A stretch of 64,000 nt of DNA from JBKBIP01 sp046297495 (lineage in GTDB: Bacteria; Planctomycetota; Planctomycetia; Gemmatales; Gemmataceae). The DNA lies in the NCBI GenBank assembly GCA_046297495.1, contig JBKBIP010000001.1, positions 225,284 to 289,283 of the forward strand, given 5' to 3'. The translations under genes were made by a program, and so were the position numbers. Shown piece by piece: positions 21,102 to 29,462 of this stretch (positions within the stretch are counted from its first letter, which is position 1; each line of letters begins with the position of its first letter). The notes under the pieces are model-generated. The model worked only from the letters and a program-made list of their open reading frames with translations. It did not search any database and was not told the DNA's origin.

Positions 21102-22025
21102 ATGAGTCGCAGTCAACGCTACAAGGACATTCAACTGGCCCAGTTGCGCGGCTTCACGTTGGCGGCGACGGAAGGGAATTTCACCACGGCGGCCAAGGCG
21201 CTGGGGACGTCGGTCCCCACCGTCTGGCAGCAAGTGCGGGCGCTGGAGCACAAGCTCGGCGCGACGTTGATCTGGCGGCGCGGTCGGCTGTTGGAATTGA
21301 CACCGGAAGGCCGATTGTTGCTGGAGCTGATCCAGCCGCATGTCAACGCCCTGGATTCGCTGGAACGGCTGTTCGAGACGAGACGCGCCGAGCTGCCGCA
21401 ACAGCTCAACGTCGCCGCCACCTATTATCTCTTCGCCGACCATCTGCCGGCCTGCTTTCAAGAATTCACCGCCCAGCATCCGACCGTGCGCCTCAATCTG
21501 CGCGCTTCCATCTGGCCTGACGTGGTGCGCGCCGTGGAACGGGGCGAGGTCGATCTGGGTCTGGTTTCCTACGCTCCCGAAGCGCCGCGCAGCCCGCACT
21601 TGTCCTATGAGCCAATCTTTCCTCTATATTTCACGCTGTTCACGTCGAATCGGCATCCGCTGGCCCGTAAGAAGCGCGTCACCCCCGCCGATCTGGTGCA
21701 GTATCCGATCATCTCCTCCACCAAAGCGACATTTGGCCATCAAACCCTAGAGCGGATTCTGCGCAAGCACGATCTGTTTGAGCGCATCCACGTCATTATG
21801 GAAAGTCCCAGCACCGACCTATTGCGGAAGTACGTCGCGCTGGATTTGGGGATCGCCCTTGCCTATGTCAGCGAGCGCAATCCCCCCTTTCCCGGCCTGA
21901 CTTGGCGCATCTTCGATCCCACCCTGGAGCCGGTGCTTGTGTACTTGATCCATCGCAAAGGAGCGCACCTATCCAGCCCGGTGCTGGCATTTCGAGAGGT
22001 GGTGCGAAGTTTGTTGGGGAAGTGA
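21102..22025 (+). CDS. LysR-type transcriptional regulator
   Basis: A 307-residue LysR regulator. The N-terminal winged helix-turn-helix (about residues 5-64) contains LRGFTLAATEGNFTTAAKAL and VPTVWQQVRALEHKLGATL. The effector-binding domain (about 90-300) includes VERGEVDLGLVSYAPEAP and DLLRKYVALDLGIALAYVSE. GAGG eight bases before the ATG supports the start. It follows the beta-helix gene on the same strand by 34 bases and faces the KDG kinase operon, which makes it the obvious candidate regulator of one or both. LysR proteins usually bind small metabolites; the ligand here is unknown. Confidence 0.93.
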   Translation: MSRSQRYKDIQLAQLRGFTLAATEGNFTTAAKALGTSVPTVWQQVRALEHKLGATLIWRRGRLLELTPEGRLLLELIQPHVNALDSLERLFETRRAELPQQLNVAATYYLFADHLPACFQEFTAQHPTVRLNLRASIWPDVVRAVERGEVDLGLVSYAPEAPRSPHLSYEPIFPLYFTLFTSNRHPLARKKRVTPADLVQYPIISSTKATFGHQTLERILRKHDLFERIHVIMESPSTDLLRKYVALDLGIALAYVSERNPPFPGLTWRIFDPTLEPVLVYLIHRKGAHLSSPVLAFREVVRSLLGK

Positions 22026-22185
22026 GACATTAACCAAGCCATTGCCATCTTATTGTTGTTCGTCACCACTGGGAACAAGTCATCGGCCAAGGCGTCGGCT
22101 GCCACCGCCACGTCATCCTCGTCGTACTCGGCACGGTAGATCCAGAAAAAAATGACCGCATCGCTCCCGACCCCTTATTCTTCCC

Positions 22186-23268
22186 TCACCGTTGAATCCG
22201 CGCCGAGCCGCCTTGAGCGAACGCTTTCACCTGCTCCAAGGTGGCCATTGTCGTGTCACCGGGGAAGGTGGTGAGCAAGGCGCCGTGTGCCCAGCCAAGT
22301 TTGAGTGCCTCTTCCGGCGTCTCCCCCGTCATCAGGCCATAGAAGAATCCGGAGGCAAACCCGTCCCCGCCGCCGACGCGGTCATGGACATCGAGATCGC
22401 AGGTCAAGGAGATATGCGTCTTGCCGCCGACCCAGGCCACCGCGCCCCAACTGTGCCGGGTCGTGGAATGGACCTCCCGCAAGGTAGTGGCCACGACTTT
22501 GATATTCGGGTGCTGTTTCACCACGTTGTCGATCATGCCAAAAAAGGCGCTGGGATCGAGCTTGGACTTGGCGGCTACCTCCGGGCCAGGGACGCCCAGT
22601 CCTTTTTGCAATTCCTCTTCGTTGCCGACCAGGACGTCCACATGTTCGACGATCCGACGGATCACTTGCTGGGCACGTTCGACGCCGCCGGAGATTTTCC
22701 AGATTTTCTCACGGTAATTCAGATCGAAAGACACTACCGCTCCCGCTGCCTTGGCCGCCTGCATCCCCTCGATGATCACTTCGGGGGTAGTCGGGGACAG
22801 CGAGGCGAAAATGCAGCCACTATGAAACCAGCGTACCCCGTCAGCGAAGATGTCCTTCCAGGGGAAGTCCCCCGGCTTGAGCTGGGCCGCCGCCTCGTTG
22901 GCACGGTTGTAAAACACCACCGGGGCGCGGACGCCATGCCCCCGGTCGCTATAGACCGTGGCCATGTTGGGTCCGGTGACGCCGTTATGGGCGAAATGCT
23001 TGTAGAACGGTTTGACCCCCATCGCCCGCACGCGCTCGGCAATCAGATCGCCAATCGGGTAATCGACCATCGCCGTGGCAATGCCGGTTTTCAGGCGGAA
23101 GCAATCGGACAGATTGGCGGCCACATTGAACTCGCCGCCGCTCACATGAATTTGACACTCAGACGCCTTGCGGAACGGAATGATCCCTGGATCAAGACGA
23201 TGGACCAACGCGCCCAACGCCAGAAAATCCAGCGCGCCGCTGGGGGGAATGTTGAGATTGTGGGACAT
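22186..23268 (-). CDS. PfkB-family sugar kinase, 2-keto-3-deoxygluconate kinase-like
   Basis: A 360-residue ribokinase/PfkB-fold kinase. VSGGEFNVAANLSDCF near residue 45 is the first PfkB signature region. VHDRVGGGDGFASGFFYGLM carries the anion-hole glycines and catalytic Asp (GGGD), in place of the more common DTxGAGD. VVSFDLNYREKIW and DVLVGNEEELQKGLG resemble KdgK, which phosphorylates 2-keto-3-deoxygluconate before aldolase cleavage. GAGGAGT seven bases before the ATG supports the start. It is the last of three same-strand genes with an SDR and a GarR-like reductase. Substrate assignment rests partly on that context; a related ketose or aldonate kinase is possible. Confidence 0.8.
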   Translation of the reverse strand: MSHNLNIPPSGALDFLALGALVHRLDPGIIPFRKASECQIHVSGGEFNVAANLSDCFRLKTGIATAMVDYPIGDLIAERVRAMGVKPFYKHFAHNGVTGPNMATVYSDRGHGVRAPVVFYNRANEAAAQLKPGDFPWKDIFADGVRWFHSGCIFASLSPTTPEVIIEGMQAAKAAGAVVSFDLNYREKIWKISGGVERAQQVIRRIVEHVDVLVGNEEELQKGLGVPGPEVAAKSKLDPSAFFGMIDNVVKQHPNIKVVATTLREVHSTTRHSWGAVAWVGGKTHISLTCDLDVHDRVGGGDGFASGFFYGLMTGETPEEALKLGWAHGALLTTFPGDTTMATLEQVKAFAQGGSARIQR

Positions 23269-23295
23269 ACAGGTTACTCCTCAATATGCTCAATA

Positions 23296-23322
23296 TGCTC
23301 GCCGTTGGCTCGCACGCTAAAC
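23296..23322 (+). repeat. Dispersed 27-base repeat, family B
   Basis: A 27-base sequence beginning TGCTCGCC and ending CACGCTAAAC lies between the kinase and SDR genes. Near-identical copies occur at 40989-41015 (inverted) and 53741-53767. Confidence 0.8.
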
Positions 23323-23346
23323 GTTCGTTCGTGAATCCACTCTCTC

Positions 23347-24168
23347 TCATATGGTCACCGCCGAAAATCCGCCGTCCACAGCGATGTTTTGGCCGGTGAC
23401 GAACGAGGCGGCGCGTGGGGCGGCCAACCAGATGACGACGCCGGCCAGCTCGTGGGCTTCGCCGAAGCGCCGCATCGGCGTGTGGCCGATGATTTGCTGG
23501 CTGCGTTCGGTGTAGCTGCCGTCGGGGTTGAACAACATGGCTCGGTTCTGCTCGGCGGGGAAGAAGCCGGGGCTGATGGCGTTGACGCGAATCCCCTGGG
23601 TCGCCCACTCGCGGGCCAGGAATTTCGTCAGGTTGATGACCGCCGCCTTGGCCGCTGAATACGCTACCACGCGCGACAACGGCGTCATGCCGGACATGGA
23701 GGCGATGTTGATGACACTGCCTCGCCCCGCCGCCAGCATGGTTTCGCCGAAGACCTGGCTTGGCAACAGCACGCCCCCCACCAGGTTCAAATCGAACACG
23801 TCGCGCCAGGCTTCCAAGGGGAGTTGGCAAAAATCCCCGCCGGGTTGCAACGTCGCCTCAGGTCGATTGCCACCGGCAGCGTTCACCAACACGCTGACCG
23901 TCCCCCATTGGTGGACGATGGCATCGCGGGCGCGGGCCAGCGCGGCGCGATCCATCGCGTCTGCGGCTTGAAACAGCGCTTGACCGCCGGCTGCCTCGAT
24001 GTGCCGCACGCGCTCTTGGCCGCGCTCGGCGTTGCGACCGACGATGGCCACCCGCGCCCCCGCGCTGGCCAACGCCTCCGCCATGCCGCCCCCCAGTACC
24101 CCCGTCCCGCCTACGATGACGGCGACTTCTTGATCTAAATGGAAAAGATCAGATGACATAGGTTTCAT
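23347..24168 (-). CDS. SDR-family oxidoreductase, D-mannonate or gluconate oxidoreductase-like
   Basis: A 273-residue classical short-chain dehydrogenase. The NAD(P)-binding motif is VGGTGVLGGGMAEAL (TGxxxGxG form). NAAGG and INIASMSGMTPLSRV place the catalytic Ser, and AYSAAKAAV gives the Tyr-x-x-x-Lys pair. The C-terminal block IRVNAISPGFFPAEQNRAML and TGQNIAVDGGFSAV is typical. The start at 24168 (MKPMSSDLF) fits the family better than the upstream in-frame ATG, though no strong ribosome site is visible. It lies between the GarR-like reductase and the KDG kinase, so fructuronate/mannonate or 5-ketogluconate interconversion is the best guess. Confidence 0.85.
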   Translation of the reverse strand: MKPMSSDLFHLDQEVAVIVGGTGVLGGGMAEALASAGARVAIVGRNAERGQERVRHIEAAGGQALFQAADAMDRAALARARDAIVHQWGTVSVLVNAAGGNRPEATLQPGGDFCQLPLEAWRDVFDLNLVGGVLLPSQVFGETMLAAGRGSVINIASMSGMTPLSRVVAYSAAKAAVINLTKFLAREWATQGIRVNAISPGFFPAEQNRAMLFNPDGSYTERSQQIIGHTPMRRFGEAHELAGVVIWLAAPRAASFVTGQNIAVDGGFSAVTI

Positions 24169-24235
24169 GGTGTATAAACAAGATGTTGTGTGTGGCTTGC
24201 CTGCGGCAAGTCCGCTAAACACGGATCACGGATCA

Positions 24236-25144
24236 CTACCGCTTAATTCCTGACAGCGCTTCCAGCGCCAGCATCAGCGCTTGCGTCCCCTTGCGGCCAT
24301 AACCTTGCGCTTTGAGGGCCATGTACAATTGATGGACCAAGGCCAAGCCGGGCATGGACAGGTTCATGCGTTTGGCTTCGTCCAGGGCGATCCCCATGTC
24401 CTTGATGAAGTGCTCGACGAAAAAGCCCGGCTCGAAGTCCCCTTTCAGCAGGCGCGGCGCATAGATGTCGAGCGACTTGCTGCCAGCGGCCCCGGTGCTG
24501 ACGGATTTGAGCACGGTTTCCAAGTCCAGCCCCGCTTTGTGAGCGTAGATTAGTGCCTCGCACATGCTGACCATGGTACCGGAGATCAGGATTTGATTGA
24601 CCATCTTGGTGTGCTGCCCCGCGCCAGCCGGCCCCTGATGCACGATGGTTTTGCCCATGCACTCGAACAAGGGGCGGATGGCTTCCACATCCTCGGCGTC
24701 GCCACCAATCATGATGGACAGAGCGGCGTTCTTGGCCCCCACGTCGCCACCGGATACCGGGGCGTCAATACTGGCCACCCCTTTGGCCTTGGCGGCTTCG
24801 TAGATCTCACGGGCCAACGATGGTTCACTCGTTGTCATGTCCACCAAGGCACACCCCGCCCGGCAGCCGGCCAACGCGCCGTCGGGGCCAAGGAACACCT
24901 CGCGCACGTCCGCCGGGAAGCCGACGATGGCGAAGATGACGTCGGCTTGCTCGGCCACCGCTTTCGGCGACGGCGCATAAGCCGCCCCCGCGTCGATCAG
25001 CGCCTGGGCTTTGTCCTTGGAGCGGTTATAGACCGTCGCTTTGTAGCCCTTGTTCATGATGTGTTGGCACATCGACCGGCCCATAACTCCGGTACCGATC
25101 CAGCCGATGCGCGTTTTACCCGGTTCCACCTTGTTGATTGGCAT
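24236..25144 (-). CDS. NAD(P)-dependent beta-hydroxyacid dehydrogenase, 2-hydroxy-3-oxopropionate reductase-like
   Basis: A 302-residue member of the 3-hydroxyisobutyrate dehydrogenase/GarR/GlxR family. The N-terminal Rossmann motif is IGWIGTGVMGRSMCQHI; the substrate-binding block is SIDAPVSGGDVGAKNAALSI and the catalytic Lys is in GAGQHTKMVNQI (about residue 173). GAGG five bases before the ATG supports the start. It heads the three-gene minus-strand group with the SDR and KDG kinase. Tartronate semialdehyde reduction is the family reaction that fits a glucarate/galactarate or uronate pathway; 3-hydroxyisobutyrate oxidation is an alternative. Confidence 0.87.
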   Translation of the reverse strand: MPINKVEPGKTRIGWIGTGVMGRSMCQHIMNKGYKATVYNRSKDKAQALIDAGAAYAPSPKAVAEQADVIFAIVGFPADVREVFLGPDGALAGCRAGCALVDMTTSEPSLAREIYEAAKAKGVASIDAPVSGGDVGAKNAALSIMIGGDAEDVEAIRPLFECMGKTIVHQGPAGAGQHTKMVNQILISGTMVSMCEALIYAHKAGLDLETVLKSVSTGAAGSKSLDIYAPRLLKGDFEPGFFVEHFIKDMGIALDEAKRMNLSMPGLALVHQLYMALKAQGYGRKGTQALMLALEALSGIKR

Positions 25145-25318
25145 GATGTCCTCGTCGTTTCAGGTGCGAAACTCACTGTGGGGATCTAACCGGCGCTTAT
25201 GGTAGCGGCGGACGGAACGAGCGGCAAATGGATTGCGCGGAAGAACTGCTTGGAAATCGGCGAAACCCCATATAAAATTCATCAGGTCTTCATGGCTTTT
25301 TCATCCTTGAGGAAACCG

Positions 25319-26080
25319 ATGAGCTTACCGCGTTTAGGTGCGCCGATTGTGCTGGTGCATGGCATTCTGGGCTTTGGTGAATTACGTCTCGGCAAGTGGA
25401 CCTTGGCCCGCTACTTTCGGGACATTCCCACGTATTTGCGCGCGTCCGGCAATCGGGTGCTGGTGGCTTGTCTGAGTCCAACCGGCGGCGTGGCCGAGCG
25501 CGCCGAGCAGCTGAAGCGTTTCCTCCGCGAGCACGCCAGCAACGAGGCAGTGCATCTGATCGCGCATAGCATGGGGGGCTTGGATGCCCGCTACATGATC
25601 TCGCGTCTGGATATGGCCCCGCAGGTGCTATCGTTGACCACCATCGGTACGCCGCACCGGGGCAGCCCGTTCGCCGATTGGGGCGTCCGCCGTTTGGAAC
25701 GGCTGGTGAAGCCACTGATGCGCGTGCTGCACGTTTCTCCCCAAGGTTTTTACGATCTGACGACGACCAGCTGCCAGCGCTTCAACGACCAGACGCCGGA
25801 CAAGCGGAACGTGCGGTATTTCGCCGTGGCCTCGCGTTGGGAACGGCGGCCGCCGAATCCGCTCTTCGATTTCCCTCAGCGCATCGTTTATGACGAGGAA
25901 GGCCCCAATGATGGCGTGGTGTCCTTGCATTCCGCCGCTTATGGGGAAAACCTGGAGGTTTGGGAAGGAGATCACCTCAGCCTGATTCACTGGCACTATC
26001 CCCCCTGCGCCAGCCGCGCCCCCGACCGCCACCTCAGCTACGGCGGCTTGGTGCGCCGTTTGGCGGCTGAAGGGTTTTGA
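25319..26080 (+). CDS. Alpha/beta-hydrolase, triacylglycerol-lipase-like
   Basis: A lipase-type hydrolase of 253 residues from the preferred start. IVLVHGILGFGELRLGKW is the oxyanion-hole region, and AHSMGGLDARYMI carries the nucleophilic Ser in a GxSxG-like elbow where Ala replaces the first Gly, as in Pseudomonas/Burkholderia-type lipases. TTIGTPHRGSPFADW follows. The Asp in GPNDGVVSLHSA and the His in WEGDHLSLIHW complete a likely triad. GAGG seven bases before the ATG at 25319 supports this start; in-frame starts at 25199 and 25292 are possible. There is no obvious signal peptide, which is unusual for a secreted lipase. Confidence 0.85.
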   Translation: MSLPRLGAPIVLVHGILGFGELRLGKWTLARYFRDIPTYLRASGNRVLVACLSPTGGVAERAEQLKRFLREHASNEAVHLIAHSMGGLDARYMISRLDMAPQVLSLTTIGTPHRGSPFADWGVRRLERLVKPLMRVLHVSPQGFYDLTTTSCQRFNDQTPDKRNVRYFAVASRWERRPPNPLFDFPQRIVYDEEGPNDGVVSLHSAAYGENLEVWEGDHLSLIHWHYPPCASRAPDRHLSYGGLVRRLAAEGF

Positions 26081-26183
26081 GGGGGATTCCGAGACTGCGC
26101 TCACCAACGCTGACTCACCAAATACTTCTCAGGCATCGTGCTGGCCGTCACGGAAAATCCGAGTATTTTTGTTGGCAAAATGA

Positions 26184-26212
26184 TTGTTGCCGTTTTCCCG
26201 TGGAGTTATAAT
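26184..26212 (+). promoter_or_regulatory. Candidate promoter upstream of hicBA
   Basis: TTGTTG (26184-26189) and a perfect TATAAT (26207-26212) are separated by 17 bases, about 150 bases before the hicB start. The 5' leader between them holds no obvious gene. HicB commonly autorepresses such a promoter, but no operator could be identified. Confidence 0.45.
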
Positions 26213-26364
26213 TCCCCTATCAAAATACCGCATGGAAAATGCTCTTGCCCGTGTGCTCTCTCCGACGTGATCTGCGGATTTTCGCCCAGCGTATGTTAGG
26301 GTCGCCTACCCTCGTGAGTGATGCTTCTATAAGGTTATCCATCATAATTTTGGAGGTTCGTGCC

Positions 26365-26556
26365 GTGCGCTATCGTGTCCTGATTGAGCAGGATGAAGAT
26401 AGCATCTTCGTCGCCGAAGTTCCCGCGCTTCCTGGTTGTATTTCGCAAGGGAAAACACGGTCTGAAGCAATCGCGGGGTACGTGGAGAGTCTACCAGCTC
26501 ATGATGAGCCAGTTCCACCGTCTATCTCCGAGGAGGTCGTCGAGGTCAAGCCATGA
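26365..26556 (+). CDS. hicB: HicB-family antitoxin, short form
   Basis: A 63-residue HicB antitoxin starting at a GTG with GGAGG eight bases upstream. RYRVLIEQDEDSIFVAEVPA followed by LPGCISQGKTRSEAIAGYVE is the partial RNase H fold that binds and blocks HicA. The frame is open upstream, but those residues do not match the family. There is no C-terminal DNA-binding domain, so transcriptional autoregulation would need another factor or weak binding. The stop overlaps the hicA start by 4 bases (ATGA), which couples the two genes in the antitoxin-first order. Confidence 0.88.
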   Translation: MRYRVLIEQDEDSIFVAEVPALPGCISQGKTRSEAIAGYVESLPAHDEPVPPSISEEVVEVKP

Positions 26557-26777
26557 GCTATCTGCCACGTGTCTCCGGACGCGCGGTGGTCCAGGCACTG
26601 GGAAAGCTCGGTTATTACCTGGATTGCCAACGTGGCAGCCCTATGGTGTTGCGTCACGCCGATCCGCCTCATCGCAGGTTGACCGTGCCAGACCATCCTG
26701 AAATTGCCTCCGGAACCTTGCGAGCCATTATTCGACAAGCTGGATTGACCGTCGAGGAATTCAAGAATTTTCTTTAA
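26553..26777 (+). CDS. hicA: HicA-family toxin, probable active-site variant
   Basis: A 74-residue HicA-type protein with a double-stranded RNA-binding-like fold; active members cleave mRNA. Family sequence is clear at the end (TLRAIIRQAGLTVEEFKNFL) and in VSGRAVVQALGKLGYYLDCQ. In HicA the catalytic His sits in a Gly-Ser/Asp-His motif before the central strand. Here the corresponding string is RGSPMVLRH, with Pro at residue 30 where His is expected. A nearby His at residue 35 might or might not compensate. The protein may be an inactive toxin, kept or fixed after loss of toxicity. Coupled to hicB by a 4-base overlap. Confidence 0.85.
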   Translation: MSYLPRVSGRAVVQALGKLGYYLDCQRGSPMVLRHADPPHRRLTVPDHPEIASGTLRAIIRQAGLTVEEFKNFL

Positions 26778-26867
26778 ATCGATGAAAGAGCGAATGTTGT
26801 CGCAGTGGAACAGGACAGGCCGGCCCAAATTAACAGCAACCATGACACCGAGCTTAGAGGTCATCCC

Positions 26868-28253
26868 ATGAGGAACGCACGACCGATTGCCACCCCGTAT
26901 GGCGCCCCCATCTCCCGACGGCAGGCGTTGAAGACCGTCAGCGCCGGTTTCGGCTATCTGGCCTTGGCCGGCTTGCTGGGGCAGGAAGCCGCACGCGGGG
27001 CGCCGTCCCAAGGGCCGTTGGCGCCGAAGCCGCCGCACTTCCCCGTCAAGGCCAAGCGGATCATCTTCGTGTTCATGGAAGGGGCCATGTCCCAAATGGA
27101 CACCTTCGAGTACAAGCCGCGCTTGCAACGGGATGATGGTCAGATCGCCCCCGGCGGCGCCGTGTTGACGGCTTCCAAATTCCGCTTCGCCCAGCATGGC
27201 GAGACAGGCACCTGGGTGTCGGAACTCTTCCCGCACCTCGCCCGGCATGTGGACAAGTTCTGTTTCATTCGCGGCCTCCACACCGACACGCCGGCCCATC
27301 CGCAAGCCATCATCCAGCTGCACACCGGCACGGCGTTGGCATCGCTCACCCGGCCATCAATGGGGGCGTGGCTGCTGTATGGCTTGGGAACGGAAAATCA
27401 GGACCTGCCGGGTTACATCACCATCAATCCATCGCCGAATTTTGGCGGCGCCATCAACTACGGCAGCGCCTTCTTGCCGGCACACTTTCAGGGGACGCGC
27501 GTCGATGACAGCGGGGCGATGCCGAACTTGCGTCCAGGGACGCCGTTGTCGCTGCAACGCCGTCAACTCGATCTCATTCAGGCCATGAACCGCGATCTGG
27601 CGACCAGCCCCGGCGCGCCGGACGAGATCGAAGGGGTGATCCAATCCTATGAGCTGGCTTTCCGCATGCAGGACAAGGTGCCGCAATTACTCGACATCTC
27701 CCGCGAGCCGCAAGCGGTGCTCGATGCCTACGGCGTCAAGCCCGGCCCGGAAGGAAGTTTCGCACGCCAATGCTTGATGGCTCGGCGGCTCAGTGAAGCA
27801 GGCGTGCGCTTCGTGGAGATCACCCAATCGGGTTGGGACCACCACAACAACTTACACAAGGGGCTAATCCGTCAATCCAAGATGGTGGATCAACCCACCG
27901 CCGCCTTGCTGACCGATCTGGAGCAACGGGGATTATTGGATGAAACCTTGGTCTTGTTCGGCAGCGAGTTTGGCCGCCTGCCAACCGCGCAAGGCCCCGA
28001 CGGCCGCGATCACAACATCACCGGCTATCCGATGTGGCTGGCTGGGGCGGGAGTGAAGAAAGGCTACTCCTATGGCGGCACCGACGAATACGGCCTGCAC
28101 GCCGTCGAAGGGCGCATGCACTGCATGGACCTGCACGCCACCCTGTTGGCCTTGATGGGATTGGATCATGAACGATTAACCTATCGCTACGCCGGTCGTG
28201 ACTTCCGCTTGACCGACGTGGGCGGCAAGCCCGTCACGGAGATTTTCGCCTGA
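26868..28253 (+). CDS. DUF1501 protein, Tat-exported
   Basis: A 461-residue DUF1501 protein, a family related to sulfatase/alkaline-phosphatase-fold enzymes and abundant in planctomycetes. The N terminus has a Tat signal (SRRQALKTVSAGFGYLALAG). Family blocks are KRIIFVFMEGAMSQMDTFEY near residue 60, FVEITQSGWDHHNNLHKG in the middle and GSEFGRLPTAQGPDGRDHNI near the C terminus; the Asp/His residues in these blocks are the likely metal ligands. GAGGT about eight bases before the ATG at 26868 decides the start. These proteins usually pair with a DUF1553/DUF1549 cytochrome gene, which is absent here. Biochemical function is unknown. Confidence 0.92.
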   Translation: MRNARPIATPYGAPISRRQALKTVSAGFGYLALAGLLGQEAARGAPSQGPLAPKPPHFPVKAKRIIFVFMEGAMSQMDTFEYKPRLQRDDGQIAPGGAVLTASKFRFAQHGETGTWVSELFPHLARHVDKFCFIRGLHTDTPAHPQAIIQLHTGTALASLTRPSMGAWLLYGLGTENQDLPGYITINPSPNFGGAINYGSAFLPAHFQGTRVDDSGAMPNLRPGTPLSLQRRQLDLIQAMNRDLATSPGAPDEIEGVIQSYELAFRMQDKVPQLLDISREPQAVLDAYGVKPGPEGSFARQCLMARRLSEAGVRFVEITQSGWDHHNNLHKGLIRQSKMVDQPTAALLTDLEQRGLLDETLVLFGSEFGRLPTAQGPDGRDHNITGYPMWLAGAGVKKGYSYGGTDEYGLHAVEGRMHCMDLHATLLALMGLDHERLTYRYAGRDFRLTDVGGKPVTEIFA

Positions 28254-28418
28254 CAATCGGTGACATACAAGGGGTGGCCGGGGCAGAGCGCGACGATGCT
28301 CCAGCCACCCCACACTGGTTTCAGATACGCCGATCCATTCTTTCCCGATTGGGATTGGGGATGGATCGTTTCGCGTGAGATGTCGCAGGTACGAAACGAC
28401 CCCGCATCGTGCTTTGAT

Positions 28419-29462
28419 TCACACCTTTTGCAGTTGGGATTCGAGGACGGCCTCGGCCAAGCGGTGGCAGTCTCCCAGATAGAACACGCCGATTTGGCGC
28501 GTGATGGCGAACCCCAGACTCGCCGCGATGGCGGTTCCCACGAACGGCACGAACTTGGCGACCTGTTCGGCGGCCATCATGCCGCCAAACTGTTTCAGCA
28601 ACGTCAAAATCCCTTCTGTACTGGCGTACTTGACCACGCCATTGACCAAAGGGGCCAATGCGGGGACTGCGTATTCCTTCGTGGCCAGCACCCGATCCGT
28701 CAGGCCATACGTGTCGCGGATGAATTTGAACAACGACAACAGCACCGGCAAATCGACCGCGAAATTCGCTCCTGGAATGGGAATGGTTCCCCCCGCCGCC
28801 GACGCGGCCGCACTCCACATGGCGCGCTGCTTACATAGCTTTTTTTTTTCTTCGAGAAACTCCAGCGTGTACGCCTTGGCGGCGCGCACCCAGCGCTCTT
28901 GCTTGGCCGGGTCGAGAAGATTCTTGATGGCCTCTTCCAGCTCCCCCAGCCCACTGTTCAGCCGGCAGCTGGTGAAGAACACACGCTGCGGCTCGCCGAC
29001 CTGTTCGCTGACGTTGTTCGTGACTTCTTCTTCCAATTCGGCCAGCTCCATGCCATCTTGCCAGAGGGTGTCATGCTTATTGCGCACGAATAGACAAGTC
29101 TTGCCGCGCCGGGTCACTTCGTGGAACAACGCGGTGTCGGCCTCGTGAAACTTGCCGTCGAAGACGCACAACAACAAATCAAATTCCAGCACCTTAAATC
29201 GGGCCAAATAGTCGGTCGCGGGAAATTTACTGGTGTCGTAACCAGGCAGATCGACCAGGGTTAAGCCGTTCCACTCATAGTCTTGCCGCTCCGTCGTCAC
29301 ATCGTTGCGAACCCCTTCGAGGGCCAATTTCTGGCCGGTGAGACGGTTAATCAGCGACGACTTGCCACAACCCGGTTGACCAAACAAAGCAATCGACACG
29401 CGTACGGCGTCTTCGGCTTGCATCCGGGCGCGGATGCGTTCCGCGGATTCGGTTAATGACAT
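28419..29462 (-). CDS. IRG-like (interferon-inducible-GTPase-type) GTPase
   Basis: A 347-residue GTPase. G1 is FGQPGCGKSSLINRL (residues 27-41), G2 Thr lies in DVTTE, G3 is LVDLPG (69-74) and G4 is VRNKHD (126-131). The C-terminal half has two long hydrophobic or amphipathic helices (AAASAAGGTIPIPGANFAVD and VPFVGTAIAASLGFAITRQI) flanking charged helices, a layout seen in bacterial proteins related to immunity-related GTPases, which act on membranes. No SD could be assigned with confidence. It is divergent from two tandem SPFH genes across a 520-base gap, suggesting coregulation. Distinction from Era/YihA-like GTPases rests on the C-terminal membrane-helix domain and the lack of a KH domain. 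Confidence 0.8.
   Translation of the reverse strand: MSLTESAERIRARMQAEDAVRVSIALFGQPGCGKSSLINRLTGQKLALEGVRNDVTTERQDYEWNGLTLVDLPGYDTSKFPATDYLARFKVLEFDLLLCVFDGKFHEADTALFHEVTRRGKTCLFVRNKHDTLWQDGMELAELEEEVTNNVSEQVGEPQRVFFTSCRLNSGLGELEEAIKNLLDPAKQERWVRAAKAYTLEFLEEKKKLCKQRAMWSAAASAAGGTIPIPGANFAVDLPVLLSLFKFIRDTYGLTDRVLATKEYAVPALAPLVNGVVKYASTEGILTLLKQFGGMMAAEQVAKFVPFVGTAIAASLGFAITRQIGVFYLGDCHRLAEAVLESQLQKV

Noticed and set aside
21863..22111. A minus-strand frame with an acidic, Ala/Asp-rich sequence in the gap after the LysR gene.
   Set aside because: Much of it is antisense to the LysR C terminus; the rest is too short to assign and may be a chance frame.
22192..23334. A 380-codon plus-strand frame.
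   Set aside because: It is antisense to the PfkB-family kinase, whose motifs are clear.
26365..26777. A defence island built on hicBA.
   Set aside because: Neighbouring genes are a lipase-like hydrolase and DUF1501; no restriction, CRISPR, Abi or phage genes are nearby. The HNH fragment is 16 kb away.
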